Assembly (NCBI GenBank): GCA_035403465.1
Contig: DAONFG010000003.1
Coordinates: 56,061 to 120,060, forward strand
Direction: 5' to 3'
Length of the DNA: 64,000 nucleotides
Source of the DNA: JAAYBQ01 sp035403465
Lineage (GTDB): Bacteria > Spirochaetota > UBA4802 > UBA5550
Shown here: piece after piece, positions 14,959 to 23,284 of the stretch
Layout of the letters: the number at the start of each line of letters is the position of its first letter
Numbering within the stretch: the stretch's first letter is position 1
Position numbers and translations under genes: made by a program
Notes under the pieces: generated by a model
Told to the model about the DNA's origin: nothing
Seen by the model: only the letters and a program-made list of their open reading frames with translations
The model's database searches: none

Positions 14959-17900
14959 ATGAAATTAAAAAAATTTTCATTTAAAAAATGCCTGGTTCTG
15001 TTATTATTATTTTTATCTCCACTTTCAGTATGGGCAGAATCTTCAGTTGTAACGCTTGAAGAGGGAAGAAAACATTACAGCCTCGGCCGCAGCCTGTATA
15101 TTCTTGAAGACCGTAACGGCGATGTTACGATTGATGGTATCATGAAACATCAATATGACAGCCGTTTTACGCGGAGTGAAGCAGATGCTCCGAACTACGG
15201 ATTTTCACGTTCCACATACTGGGCTAAATTTGAAATAATCAATCCGTTCAATACTCCACGGGAGATGTACCTTGAAACCGGCTATCCGAATCTTGATCTG
15301 ATCGAATTATACATGCCTGAACCAGGGGGCCGGTATCAGAAGAGAACAGCGGGCTATAATTATGTTTTTAAGGAAAGAGAAGTTCAGTACAGGAATATTG
15401 TTTTTAAAATCAGTTTAAGCCCGGGGAAAAATACTTACTATGCCATGATACAATCTTCAGGAACCGTAACATTCCCGCTTATTCTTCAGACACCGGATTA
15501 TCTCGTCGAAACCAGCACTATTGACTATCTTGTACTTGGCATGTATTACGGCATTTTATTCGTAATGATCCTGTACAATCTTTTTGTTTATATTTCAGTC
15601 CGCGACCGGAGTTACCTGTATTACATATCATATATTACATCATTTATCCTGTTTTCATTTTCATTAAACGGAATGGGATTTCAGAACTTCTGGCCTGACA
15701 GTATCTGGTGGCAGAAAGTCAGCGTACCCCTGCTGATTTTTTCCGGCATATTCACCATAGGCCAGTTTGTCCGTTCATTCCTTGAACTTAAAAAGATTTC
15801 TGCAGTAAGTGACAGGATCGTTCAGCTGATGATGCTGATGGCTTTTGCCGGGATGGTCCTGTCTTTTATTATTGATTATTCAATGGCTATCAGGCTGTCG
15901 GCTTTAACTGTTGTAATTGCAGTAACAATCTGTTTTCTGGTGGGTATATTCAGCGTTATCAAGGGGAACAGGTCTGCCCGTTTTTACCTGCTTGCCTGGA
16001 CATGTTTCCTTCTCGGATGCTTTGTCTTTGCCCTGAAGGCAACAGGATATATTCCGTTCAACACAGTTACGCAATACGCCATGCAGGCCGGTTCGGCCGC
16101 AGAAGTTGTATTATTGTCATTTGCTCTGGGCGACAGGATCAATATCCTCAAGGGAGAGAAGGAAACAGCCCAGCTGAGGACTATTGAAATTCAGAAGAGC
16201 GCCACAGAGGACCTTGAAAGAAAAGTTGCGGAACGCACCATGGAGCTGAACAGGGCCAACGAGGACCTGAAGGAGCTTGATAAGCTCAAATCAAACTTTT
16301 TTGCCAATATATCCCATGAGATCAGGACCCCCCTTACCCTAATACTCTCCCCGGTAGAGTCGGTACTGCAGGGGGATTACGGCCGCGAGGTGGATAACAG
16401 TTTTTTTGAGAACGTTCAGAGAAATGCCATAAAGCTGCTCAAGCTGATAAATAACCTGCTCGATTTTTCAAAGATAGAAGCCGGTCATATGAACCTGAAT
16501 ATCAAGGAGATCGATATTGTAATTTTCATCCGGAATTATATAACGGCAATTCATTCAGCGGCCGAATCAAAAGGGATTTCGTTAAGTTTCGTCACTTTAA
16601 GCAGTGCAATCCGTCTTCATATAGATATTGAAAAGATGGATAAGATCGTGATGAACCTGTTCTCAAATGCCCTGAAATTCACCGATAAAGGGGGATTTAT
16701 CAGGATCCTTGTAAAGGAGGATGATAAAAACTGTTATATCATTTTTGAAGATTCAGGTATCGGAATACCACGGGATAAGTATGAAACAATATTCGACCGC
16801 TTTTCACAGGTCGATACAGGCTCCACCAGGAAGTATGAGGGAACAGGCATCGGGCTGGCGCTTGTAAAGGAATTTGTTAATATGCATGGCGGAACTTTAA
16901 CTGTCGAGAGCAGGTTCATAGATGAAACCCCGGAAGATCACGGTACAACCTTTACAGTGACAATACCCAGGGGGAAAGAACACCTGCAGGAAAATGATAA
17001 CATTCACATTTCTGAAGGCAGCGAACTTGAGGAATCTGTATCCGATTACAGTTTTGCCGGTATGAGAGAAATGACCGACCTGAGATTTGAAAAAGAGAGC
17101 CGTCATGTGGCTGAATACAATAACCATGACTATGGTACAGATATACTTGTTGTTGAGGATAATCCCGACATGCAGAATTTCCTTAAATTTATTCTGCAGA
17201 AGTACTACAATGTCTACATCGCCGGAAACGGAGAGGAGGGGATTAAAACCGCTTCAGTACTCAAGCCTGCCCTCATTGTGTCTGACGTTATGATGCCCGT
17301 GATGAACGGTTACGAAATGACAAAAAGAATAAAGGAGGATGAACTCCTCAAACGTACTCCTGTTATTCTGCTTACGGCAAAATCTGAAATCTCAAGCAAG
17401 ATTGAAGGGATCGAGTACGGGGCCGATGACTACCTGACAAAACCATTTAACTCAAAAGAACTTCTGACTCGCATAAGAATGCTGCTGAAGACCCGGAACT
17501 ATGAGTACGCGATTGAAAAAAGGAACAATGAAATTGAGGAAGACCTGAAAATCGCGCGAATGATCCAGCACAGGCTCCTTCCTCAGAATATTCCTGATAT
17601 TGCCGGTTATAAATTTCACTCAACGTATATACCAATGGATAAGGTTGGCGGTGATTTTTATGATTTTAAGGAAAACGGTAATTCAATAGAAGTATTTATA
17701 GCCGATGTTTCAGGTCACGGGCTTGTGTCCGCTTTTATCTCAATGATAGCAAAGATGGCATATGACAGCATTTATGTGAAAAGTTCATGCACGCATGTGC
17801 TTTACCAGCTGAATGATATCCTCTGCAATTCCACTGTTAATTCAATTTACATGACGACTTTCTTCTGCCTTATTGACAGGGAAACGAGAATACTCAAATA

Positions 17901-18252
17901 TGCGAATGCAGGCCATTTTTACCCCTTGCTGTACAGGAAAACCACAGGAGAGTTTTTTGAGCTTGAAGCAAAGGGCAAACCTTTAGGCTGGTTTGAGGAT
18001 CTGCAGCTTGTTGAAAAACAGATTCATCTTGAAGAGGGAGACAGGGTTGTTTTTTACACCGACGGTATCACTGAATGCATGGATGCCGGTAACCAGTTCT
18101 TTGGTGAGGAGCGTTTTAAGGATTTCATACTGGAAAATTCGCACATGGAACCGGACATGTTTTCGGCAAGGCTTATTAATGAGCTGAAAGATTTCTGCAG
18201 CAGCGATAAATTCAACGACGACCTGTGCCTGCTTGTGCTTGATGTGTGTTAG
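14959..18252 (+). CDS. hybrid sensor kinase: 7TMR-DISM, HisKA-HATPase, receiver, SpoIIE phosphatase
   Basis: A 1097-residue membrane signalling protein. Order: signal peptide (1-26), periplasmic 7TMR-DISM extracellular domain (about 35-180), seven transmembrane helices (about 190-395), coiled coil, histidine-kinase dimerisation domain with H453 in NISHEIRTPLTL, ATPase domain (N box NLFSNALKF, DSGIGIPRD, GTGIGLALV), receiver with D776 in VSDVMMPVMNG, then a PP2C-type SpoIIE phosphatase (about 870-1097, GGDFYDF, IADVSGHG, YTDGITE). The output is therefore a Ser/Thr phosphatase acting on an anti-sigma antagonist, under control of an autokinase. The start is placed at the ATG after GGAGTAG; a GTG lies one codon earlier. 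Monocistronic. Confidence 0.93.
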   Translation: MKLKKFSFKKCLVLLLLFLSPLSVWAESSVVTLEEGRKHYSLGRSLYILEDRNGDVTIDGIMKHQYDSRFTRSEADAPNYGFSRSTYWAKFEIINPFNTPREMYLETGYPNLDLIELYMPEPGGRYQKRTAGYNYVFKEREVQYRNIVFKISLSPGKNTYYAMIQSSGTVTFPLILQTPDYLVETSTIDYLVLGMYYGILFVMILYNLFVYISVRDRSYLYYISYITSFILFSFSLNGMGFQNFWPDSIWWQKVSVPLLIFSGIFTIGQFVRSFLELKKISAVSDRIVQLMMLMAFAGMVLSFIIDYSMAIRLSALTVVIAVTICFLVGIFSVIKGNRSARFYLLAWTCFLLGCFVFALKATGYIPFNTVTQYAMQAGSAAEVVLLSFALGDRINILKGEKETAQLRTIEIQKSATEDLERKVAERTMELNRANEDLKELDKLKSNFFANISHEIRTPLTLILSPVESVLQGDYGREVDNSFFENVQRNAIKLLKLINNLLDFSKIEAGHMNLNIKEIDIVIFIRNYITAIHSAAESKGISLSFVTLSSAIRLHIDIEKMDKIVMNLFSNALKFTDKGGFIRILVKEDDKNCYIIFEDSGIGIPRDKYETIFDRFSQVDTGSTRKYEGTGIGLALVKEFVNMHGGTLTVESRFIDETPEDHGTTFTVTIPRGKEHLQENDNIHISEGSELEESVSDYSFAGMREMTDLRFEKESRHVAEYNNHDYGTDILVVEDNPDMQNFLKFILQKYYNVYIAGNGEEGIKTASVLKPALIVSDVMMPVMNGYEMTKRIKEDELLKRTPVILLTAKSEISSKIEGIEYGADDYLTKPFNSKELLTRIRMLLKTRNYEYAIEKRNNEIEEDLKIARMIQHRLLPQNIPDIAGYKFHSTYIPMDKVGGDFYDFKENGNSIEVFIADVSGHGLVSAFISMIAKMAYDSIYVKSSCTHVLYQLNDILCNSTVNSIYMTTFFCLIDRETRILKYANAGHFYPLLYRKTTGEFFELEAKGKPLGWFEDLQLVEKQIHLEEGDRVVFYTDGITECMDAGNQFFGEERFKDFILENSHMEPDMFSARLINELKDFCSSDKFNDDLCLLVLDVC

Positions 18253-18407
18253 ACGGTAAAACCATATCATTCTATTTTAAAATCAGCAGGCCCGAATCTT
18301 CAGTTATGACGTAAATTGTGGAATAAAATTCAAGCGTAAAGAGTGTTTTACCGATATTTGTATTGTTAGTATTTATTGAATTGAAAATAAAAAAATAAGG
18401 AGTAGTT

Positions 18408-18674
18408 ATGGCAACTTCTAAACAGATTGCTAATGCTATTAAGGTTAAAAAAGCAAAAGCAGCAAAGGTTCAGAAAGAATTAAAGGCTGAGACAGCAGCA
18501 ATTGCAAAGCTTACCAGCGAACTTGCAGCAGCGAAGAAAAAAGAAGCAGCAGCAAAAGTAAAACCTAAGGCAAAAGCAAAAGCAAAACCCAAGGCAAAAG
18601 CAAAAGCTAAAGCCAAGGCGAAACCCAAAACCGTAGCCCAGGTTGTAACAAAGACTGTAACGGACCTTTTTTAA
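18408..18674 (+). CDS. histone H1-like Lys/Ala-rich protein
   Basis: An 88-residue, strongly basic protein. The N-terminal half (about 1-45) is a likely helical coiled coil (AIKVKKAKAAKVQKELKAE). Residues about 48-77 consist of repeated KAKAKPKAKAKAK units, like the tails of bacterial H1/Hc1-type nucleoid proteins. The last ten residues (VTKTVTDLF) are not repetitive. It probably binds DNA or RNA without strict sequence preference. A clear AAGGAG site and a strong intrinsic terminator show a real, probably highly expressed, monocistronic gene. The DNA of the repeat itself is a tandem AAAGCAAAAGC pattern. Confidence 0.85.
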   Translation: MATSKQIANAIKVKKAKAAKVQKELKAETAAIAKLTSELAAAKKKEAAAKVKPKAKAKAKPKAKAKAKAKAKPKTVAQVVTKTVTDLF

Positions 18675-18679
18675 TCATT

Positions 18680-18706
18680 AAAAAGAGGGGTATATCCCCT
18701 CTTTTT
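18680..18706. terminator. intrinsic terminator, bidirectional
   Basis: Perfect 11-base-pair stem AAAAAGAGGGG/CCCCTCTTTTT with a TATAT loop, six bases after the stop of the H1-like gene. The A-run/T-run flanks let it work in both directions, also for the convergent MFS gene. Confidence 0.92.
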
Positions 18707-18770
18707 CTTTCCCGGACACCTCTTTAAACCCTGCTTAAAACCATGCTGCCGGACATATGCTGTGAATTAA

Positions 18771-20003
18771 TTATTTCTTTGTCCCCCAGGCGAAGATGAC
18801 AAACACTGCCGAAACCAGCAATGCAAGGATAAATCCTGAAAGAAAACCTGCTTTAACAGATATCAGTGTAATTACAGTCCCGGCAACAAGAGGTCCTGAT
18901 GAATGGCCGACATCCATGATCGACGAGAGCGCTCCCATTGATGCTCCGAGCTGTTCTTTTTCTGCGACGTCCGCGACAAAGGCGCTGGTCGCAACAGTGG
19001 AGAATGACATTGCAAGTCCAAAAAGCATACTCACTGCCAGGACAGGAATAAATAAGGTAACAAACGGTATAATCGCAACAGATAATCCCAGTATGAACAG
19101 CCCGGACGCTATCTGGATTCTCTTGTCTATCCTGTCGGCAACCCGCCCGAATAAAGGTTTTGTAAGGGCGATTGACAGTATCTGGAGGGAAAATATCAGT
19201 CCTACAATTTCAGGCCTGTATCCGCTATTCTTCAGATAACCTGGAGTGAATGTTTCAAAAATACCGAAAGAGAAATATGTGGAGAGATCTACAAGCGCTG
19301 TTGCAAGAATAAGCTTATTCCCTGCAATATATTTTATGCTGATAAAAAATTCTTTCACGGAAACGCTTTTTTTTACAGAGGTTTCCCCGGTCTTCACCAT
19401 GAATGATCCGATAACAACCGGTATGCTCATCAAAAATGCGGCGACGTAAACCGCGCGGTAACTTGTCAGTTCGCCATAAAATGCAAAATATGAAATTATT
19501 ACACCACCGGTAAGAGGTGCGAGTGTCCTTCCTATCAATGTTGCCGAGGAGTAAACACCAAGCTTTTCCCCCCTGTTGCTGTCATATGATTCTGCGATAA
19601 TTGTAGAGGCTAAAGGGCCAAGGATTGCAGTGGCCATTCCGTGAAAAAACCTGACAGGTATCAGCCAGAAGGCATTGGTTACCAGGAGATACAGCAGCGG
19701 CGCACTAAGAAAAATCAGGGAGGCGATAATAAGCATTTTCTTCTTACCTATTTTATCTGCCAGGAAACCAACAGGGAATGAAAAGACAATCCCGGCTATG
19801 GGGGAGATTGAAGATATGAGTCCAAGTACCTGGTCACCCGCACCGAGTGATTTAACCAGATAGGGCAGTACCGGATTCTTTGATATTGTAGAGGTAAATA
19901 TAGCTAAAAAACCTATCATCGAAATGTAGAATATTATGCCCCTGCTTTTGCCTGGTGTTTTTTCCATCATAGAACCCGCCCGCACTGTTCTGATTGTTTG
20001 CAT
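18771..20003 (-). CDS. MFS transporter
   Basis: A 410-residue, 12-helix major facilitator protein of the drug-exporter type. The cytoplasmic loop 2-3 motif FLADKIGKK and the counterpart RVADRIDKR in the second half (both variants of GxxxDrxGrr) are visible. The substrate is not predictable. The annotated start gives 12 extra charged residues; an alternative ATG at 19970 (MMEKTPGKSRG) is equally possible, since the GGAAGG site lies only one base before the first ATG. Convergent with the H1-like gene and sharing its terminator. Confidence 0.88.
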   Translation of the reverse strand: MQTIRTVRAGSMMEKTPGKSRGIIFYISMIGFLAIFTSTISKNPVLPYLVKSLGAGDQVLGLISSISPIAGIVFSFPVGFLADKIGKKKMLIIASLIFLSAPLLYLLVTNAFWLIPVRFFHGMATAILGPLASTIIAESYDSNRGEKLGVYSSATLIGRTLAPLTGGVIISYFAFYGELTSYRAVYVAAFLMSIPVVIGSFMVKTGETSVKKSVSVKEFFISIKYIAGNKLILATALVDLSTYFSFGIFETFTPGYLKNSGYRPEIVGLIFSLQILSIALTKPLFGRVADRIDKRIQIASGLFILGLSVAIIPFVTLFIPVLAVSMLFGLAMSFSTVATSAFVADVAEKEQLGASMGALSSIMDVGHSSGPLVAGTVITLISVKAGFLSGFILALLVSAVFVIFAWGTKK

Positions 20004-20109
20004 TCCTTCCGTTTCCCTTGTAAAATTTTTCCCGCCCTATAGCAAAAACTTTTTACTTTTTAAACGTTAATTTCGTAGTACTTACAGGTATTAACAGGGG
20101 GGATTGTGA

Positions 20110-20574
20110 ATGGCAGGAATTCAACTGGATCCAATGTTCAGAGGTTTAACCGGTAAAACAGGCAATATGGTCTACTACAGCAGGCAGGGACGTTTATGCG
20201 CAAGGTCATATGTGATTCCGCGTAACCCGGACACTCCTGCGCAGAAGCTGAACCGCCGTACATTTGCGCGTGCTGTTAAGGAATGGAGGGAACTCCCTGG
20301 AGGTGTAAAGCGCATGTTTAATAAACGTGCATGCGGTAAACCGTACAGCGGCTACAACCTTTTTATATCTGGTTACCTGAAAGGAGATGCATCACTGAAC
20401 AGGCAGCCTGTGATCAATCCCGGTATACCTGCAGCCGGGCGGCTATCCGCTCCGTTAATGCTTCGGGATTGCTTCAGGAGGGTCCGGTTGTTTTATTACC
20501 AGGCATATGAGCAGGGGGGATGCCCGGGAATACCTGCGCGGACGCATTTTCTGCTTGAAATATCCCGCGAATAA
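20110..20574 (+). CDS. conserved hypothetical protein, basic, possibly nucleic-acid binding
   Basis: A 154-residue protein not assigned to a characterised family. It is rich in Arg, aromatic residues and Gly. The N terminus (FRGLTGKTGNMVYYSRQGRL, RSYVIPRNPDTPAQKLNR) reads like a small beta-rich domain. Residues about 52-95 follow a W-x-LP...K-x-xFN...SGYNLFISGYL pattern that recalls HMG/YABBY-type boxes. The gene is preceded by an AGGGGGG site and sits alone between the divergent MFS gene and the cNMP-GGDEF pair. Its function is unknown. Confidence 0.7.
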   Translation: MAGIQLDPMFRGLTGKTGNMVYYSRQGRLCARSYVIPRNPDTPAQKLNRRTFARAVKEWRELPGGVKRMFNKRACGKPYSGYNLFISGYLKGDASLNRQPVINPGIPAAGRLSAPLMLRDCFRRVRLFYYQAYEQGGCPGIPARTHFLLEISRE

Positions 20575-20661
20575 TAAATTATCAGACATCCTGATTGTTT
20601 TTGACTAAATTCCGGCGTTTTAATTTTAAGCGCCGTGCAAATACAGATTTTGTGAGATTCT

Positions 20662-21651
20662 ATGCCTGAAGCGAAGAAAGAATGGCTTAAAAGGACCGAG
20701 ATTTTCTCCTCGTTGGGTGACAGGGAACTGGATCTTGTTGCCGGTTACTCGGAGTATTGTTCCCTGCCGCCCGAACAGATAATCTTTTCCGAGGGTGACC
20801 GGGGCGGTGTCCTGTATATTATAGTTACCGGTAATGTGCAGATTTTAAAGAACGGGAACGGTTCACATGCCGGATCAACTGTTATTGCAGAGCTGGTCGA
20901 AGGGGAGATACTTGGTGAACTCGAGTTTTTCACAGCCTCGCAGTTCAATGCAACCGCTAAAACAGTTACTGATACAACTCTCCTGCGCATTCCCGGCGAG
21001 GGTGCAAAATTTACAGATGCCCTTGAGAAGCATCCGGATGTTGCTGCCGGTATGCTTTATGAATTCCTCAAGGTTTTTTCCAGACGTCTGCGTAAGGCGA
21101 ATGTACTGGTACGCGATAATTCGGCGCTTGTGCAGGAACTCAAACGCCAGGTTTACGGCGACAAGTTAACCGGTTTATACAACAAGACTTACCTCGAAGA
21201 GACACTTCCCGGGCTCCTGAAAAAAAGGTCTGTTCCCGTGGGCCTGCTGTTAATGAAGCCCGACAATTTCAAGATGATAAATGACACATTCGGGCACGAG
21301 GCAGGGGACGCTACCCTTGTGCTCATGGCAGGCGCGTTGAACAGGTTTATGGCTGACCGCGGGACAGTGCTGCGCTACATGGGGAACGAACTCGGTGTCA
21401 TGCTGCCCGGCTGTGACCGCAATGCGGTGCATGAAGAGGCCCGCGCCATCATGAGAATGTTTAATACCCTTGACATATCATCTGCAACAAAAAGCAAAGA
21501 GGTCTTCCTTTCGATGAGCATAGGTGCGACGGTTTTCCCCGATCATGCAGACGTTGCCGATGATCTTATACTGAAGGCGCATGAACTTCCGCTTGCCGGA
21601 CGTGCGCTCGGCGGAAATGTAATCCTCTTCCCGGAGGATGTGAACAAATGA
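20662..21651 (+). CDS. cNMP-binding protein with degenerate GGDEF domain
   Basis: A 329-residue protein: cyclic-nucleotide-binding fold at about 15-135 (FSEGDRGGVLYIIVTGNVQI, GEILGELEF) and a GGDEF-like domain at about 165-325 (DKLTGLYNKTYLEE...NDTFGHEAGD). The signature loop reads MGNEL in place of GGDEF, so it should not make cyclic di-GMP. It may act as a sensor or as a regulatory partner of the next gene, which overlaps it by four bases (ATGA) and has an intact GGDEF. No membrane segments. Confidence 0.88.
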   Translation: MPEAKKEWLKRTEIFSSLGDRELDLVAGYSEYCSLPPEQIIFSEGDRGGVLYIIVTGNVQILKNGNGSHAGSTVIAELVEGEILGELEFFTASQFNATAKTVTDTTLLRIPGEGAKFTDALEKHPDVAAGMLYEFLKVFSRRLRKANVLVRDNSALVQELKRQVYGDKLTGLYNKTYLEETLPGLLKKRSVPVGLLLMKPDNFKMINDTFGHEAGDATLVLMAGALNRFMADRGTVLRYMGNELGVMLPGCDRNAVHEEARAIMRMFNTLDISSATKSKEVFLSMSIGATVFPDHADVADDLILKAHELPLAGRALGGNVILFPEDVNK

Positions 21652-22616
21652 ATAACACTAACATTGACGGCAGACTTTTAAAGGACATAGCGATTTTTTC
21701 CGAACTTACTGATGAACAGCGCAGCATGATTGCCGGTGAGATGAAGATGAGCCGGTACAATACCGGGGATATGATATTCCGCGAAGGTGATCCCGGCGAG
21801 GTGCTGTTTGTGGTTATCAGCGGGGCGGTAACTGTATTCATAATGGACCATGAAGGTAAAGAGGTGGTGCTTGCCGAGATCAAGGCCGGCAGCTACGTAG
21901 GCGAGATGTCAATTATTGACCATACTCACAGGTCAGCAGCCTGCAGGGTAATATCGGACTGTGTACTGCTTGAACTGCATGCTGACGACTTTCTGCATAT
22001 AATGCACGACATGCCGCAGGCCTCATCCAGGATCATGAAACGGATGCTTTCGATAATTGTCGAAAGGCTCATGAAGACAGGAGCGTTTATTACGCAGATG
22101 GTTCAGTGGGGCGAGGAATCGCGCAAGAGGGCAATAACGGACCCTGCGACAGGCCTCTTTAACCGCAGGTACCTTGAGGATTCGTTCGACGGGCTTGTTG
22201 CCAAGGCAAAGACCTCGGCTGTGCCTTTAAGCTTTGTTATGTTTGACCTTGACAGGTTTGGTTCCCTGAACACCATGTACGGCCAGGAATTTTGTGACGG
22301 CCTTATCGTAGAGGCATCTGTTGTTTTCCGTGCTGTTTTTGCGCAGGAGGACATCCTGGTGCGCTACGGCGGCGATGAATTTATTTTTATTTTTCCAGGG
22401 TCGGATTCTGCAGCAGCCCAGGTCAAATGCGACGCGCTCTGCGCGGCAATGCGCGAGATGAGGTTTGCGCAGCACCCGGAGATCAGGCTTACGTGCAGTA
22501 TGGGGTATGCGACGCTGCCTGATCACGCAGCCGGTGCCGAGGAACTGAAGGACAAATCGGACAAGGCGCTCTACCGCGCAAAAGAAGAGGGCCGTGACAG
22601 GGCATACGGGGCTTGA
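21648..22616 (+). CDS. cNMP-binding diguanylate cyclase
   Basis: A 322-residue protein with the same layout as its upstream neighbour: cNMP-binding domain about 10-130 (FREGDPGEVLFVVISGAVTV, GSYVGEMSIID) and GGDEF domain about 160-320 (DPATGLFNRRYLED, FDLDRFGSLN, RYGGDEFIFIFPG). The GGDEF loop is intact, so it should condense two GTP to cyclic di-GMP, possibly controlled by a bound ligand in the N-terminal domain. Translationally coupled to the degenerate paralogue; the two probably arose by tandem duplication. Confidence 0.92.
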   Translation: MNNTNIDGRLLKDIAIFSELTDEQRSMIAGEMKMSRYNTGDMIFREGDPGEVLFVVISGAVTVFIMDHEGKEVVLAEIKAGSYVGEMSIIDHTHRSAACRVISDCVLLELHADDFLHIMHDMPQASSRIMKRMLSIIVERLMKTGAFITQMVQWGEESRKRAITDPATGLFNRRYLEDSFDGLVAKAKTSAVPLSFVMFDLDRFGSLNTMYGQEFCDGLIVEASVVFRAVFAQEDILVRYGGDEFIFIFPGSDSAAAQVKCDALCAAMREMRFAQHPEIRLTCSMGYATLPDHAAGAEELKDKSDKALYRAKEEGRDRAYGA

Positions 22617-22686
22617 AATTTGATTGTTGAATGCGCCAGATGCCTACATCGGCGTACGTAGAAAAGATAATTTAAAAGGAATTACA

Positions 22687-23280
22687 ATGAGCAGACTCAT
22701 GGAACTGGCTGGTGAAGCCGCACACACGCGCGATATGACTTTTAAGACATACAAGTCGGGCGAGAGCCACATGATAACACAGTGCAGGCTTACTGACGCC
22801 AGGCTTAAGGATTACTACAAACTCACTGGTGAAAAGGTCGGGTCAGGGACTCTGCATGACATGGAGGTGGTGCTTCTGATTAAAACACCATCCCTGGTGA
22901 TCGAGGATATCGAGGTCGCAATGATGTCAGTTCCCCGTTCCGACTGTAATAATGTCACTAAAAGTCTTGAACCGCTGATCGGTCTTTCGGTAACCAGGGG
23001 ATTCACTGCGAACGTGCGCAGTCTCTGCGGCGGCATAAAAGGGTGCACCCACCTTGTTACGCTGCTCACTGCTGCCGGGCCGGCGATTGTCCAGGGGTAC
23101 CTTGCTGTGAGCTACCAGAAACAAACCGGGGAAAAGTCGGACCGGTCAAAGAAAGGATCGGGAATGCTGTCGTATCTGAAGAATACATGTTACGCATGGC
23201 GGGAGGATGGCGATGCCTGCAGGAAACTTGAAGACTTGATCCGCGGCTCAAAAGAAACCGGATCAGGGCAGAAGGATTAA
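22687..23280 (+). CDS. DUF2889 family protein
   Basis: A 197-residue protein matching the DUF2889 pattern: CRLTDARLKDYYKL, the central IEDIEVAMMSVPRSDCNNV segment and the C-terminal motif RSLCGGIKGCTHLVTLL with conserved Cys, Gly and His. The family is widespread in proteobacteria and other anaerobes but uncharacterised; members are often found near aromatic or steroid catabolism genes. The start is set at 22687 because AAAAGGA lies six bases before it; an upstream in-frame TTG at 22624 lacks a site. Its stop is four bases from the stop of the convergent phosphatase gene. Confidence 0.8.
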   Translation: MSRLMELAGEAAHTRDMTFKTYKSGESHMITQCRLTDARLKDYYKLTGEKVGSGTLHDMEVVLLIKTPSLVIEDIEVAMMSVPRSDCNNVTKSLEPLIGLSVTRGFTANVRSLCGGIKGCTHLVTLLTAAGPAIVQGYLAVSYQKQTGEKSDRSKKGSGMLSYLKNTCYAWREDGDACRKLEDLIRGSKETGSGQKD

Positions 23281-23284
23281 ATAA

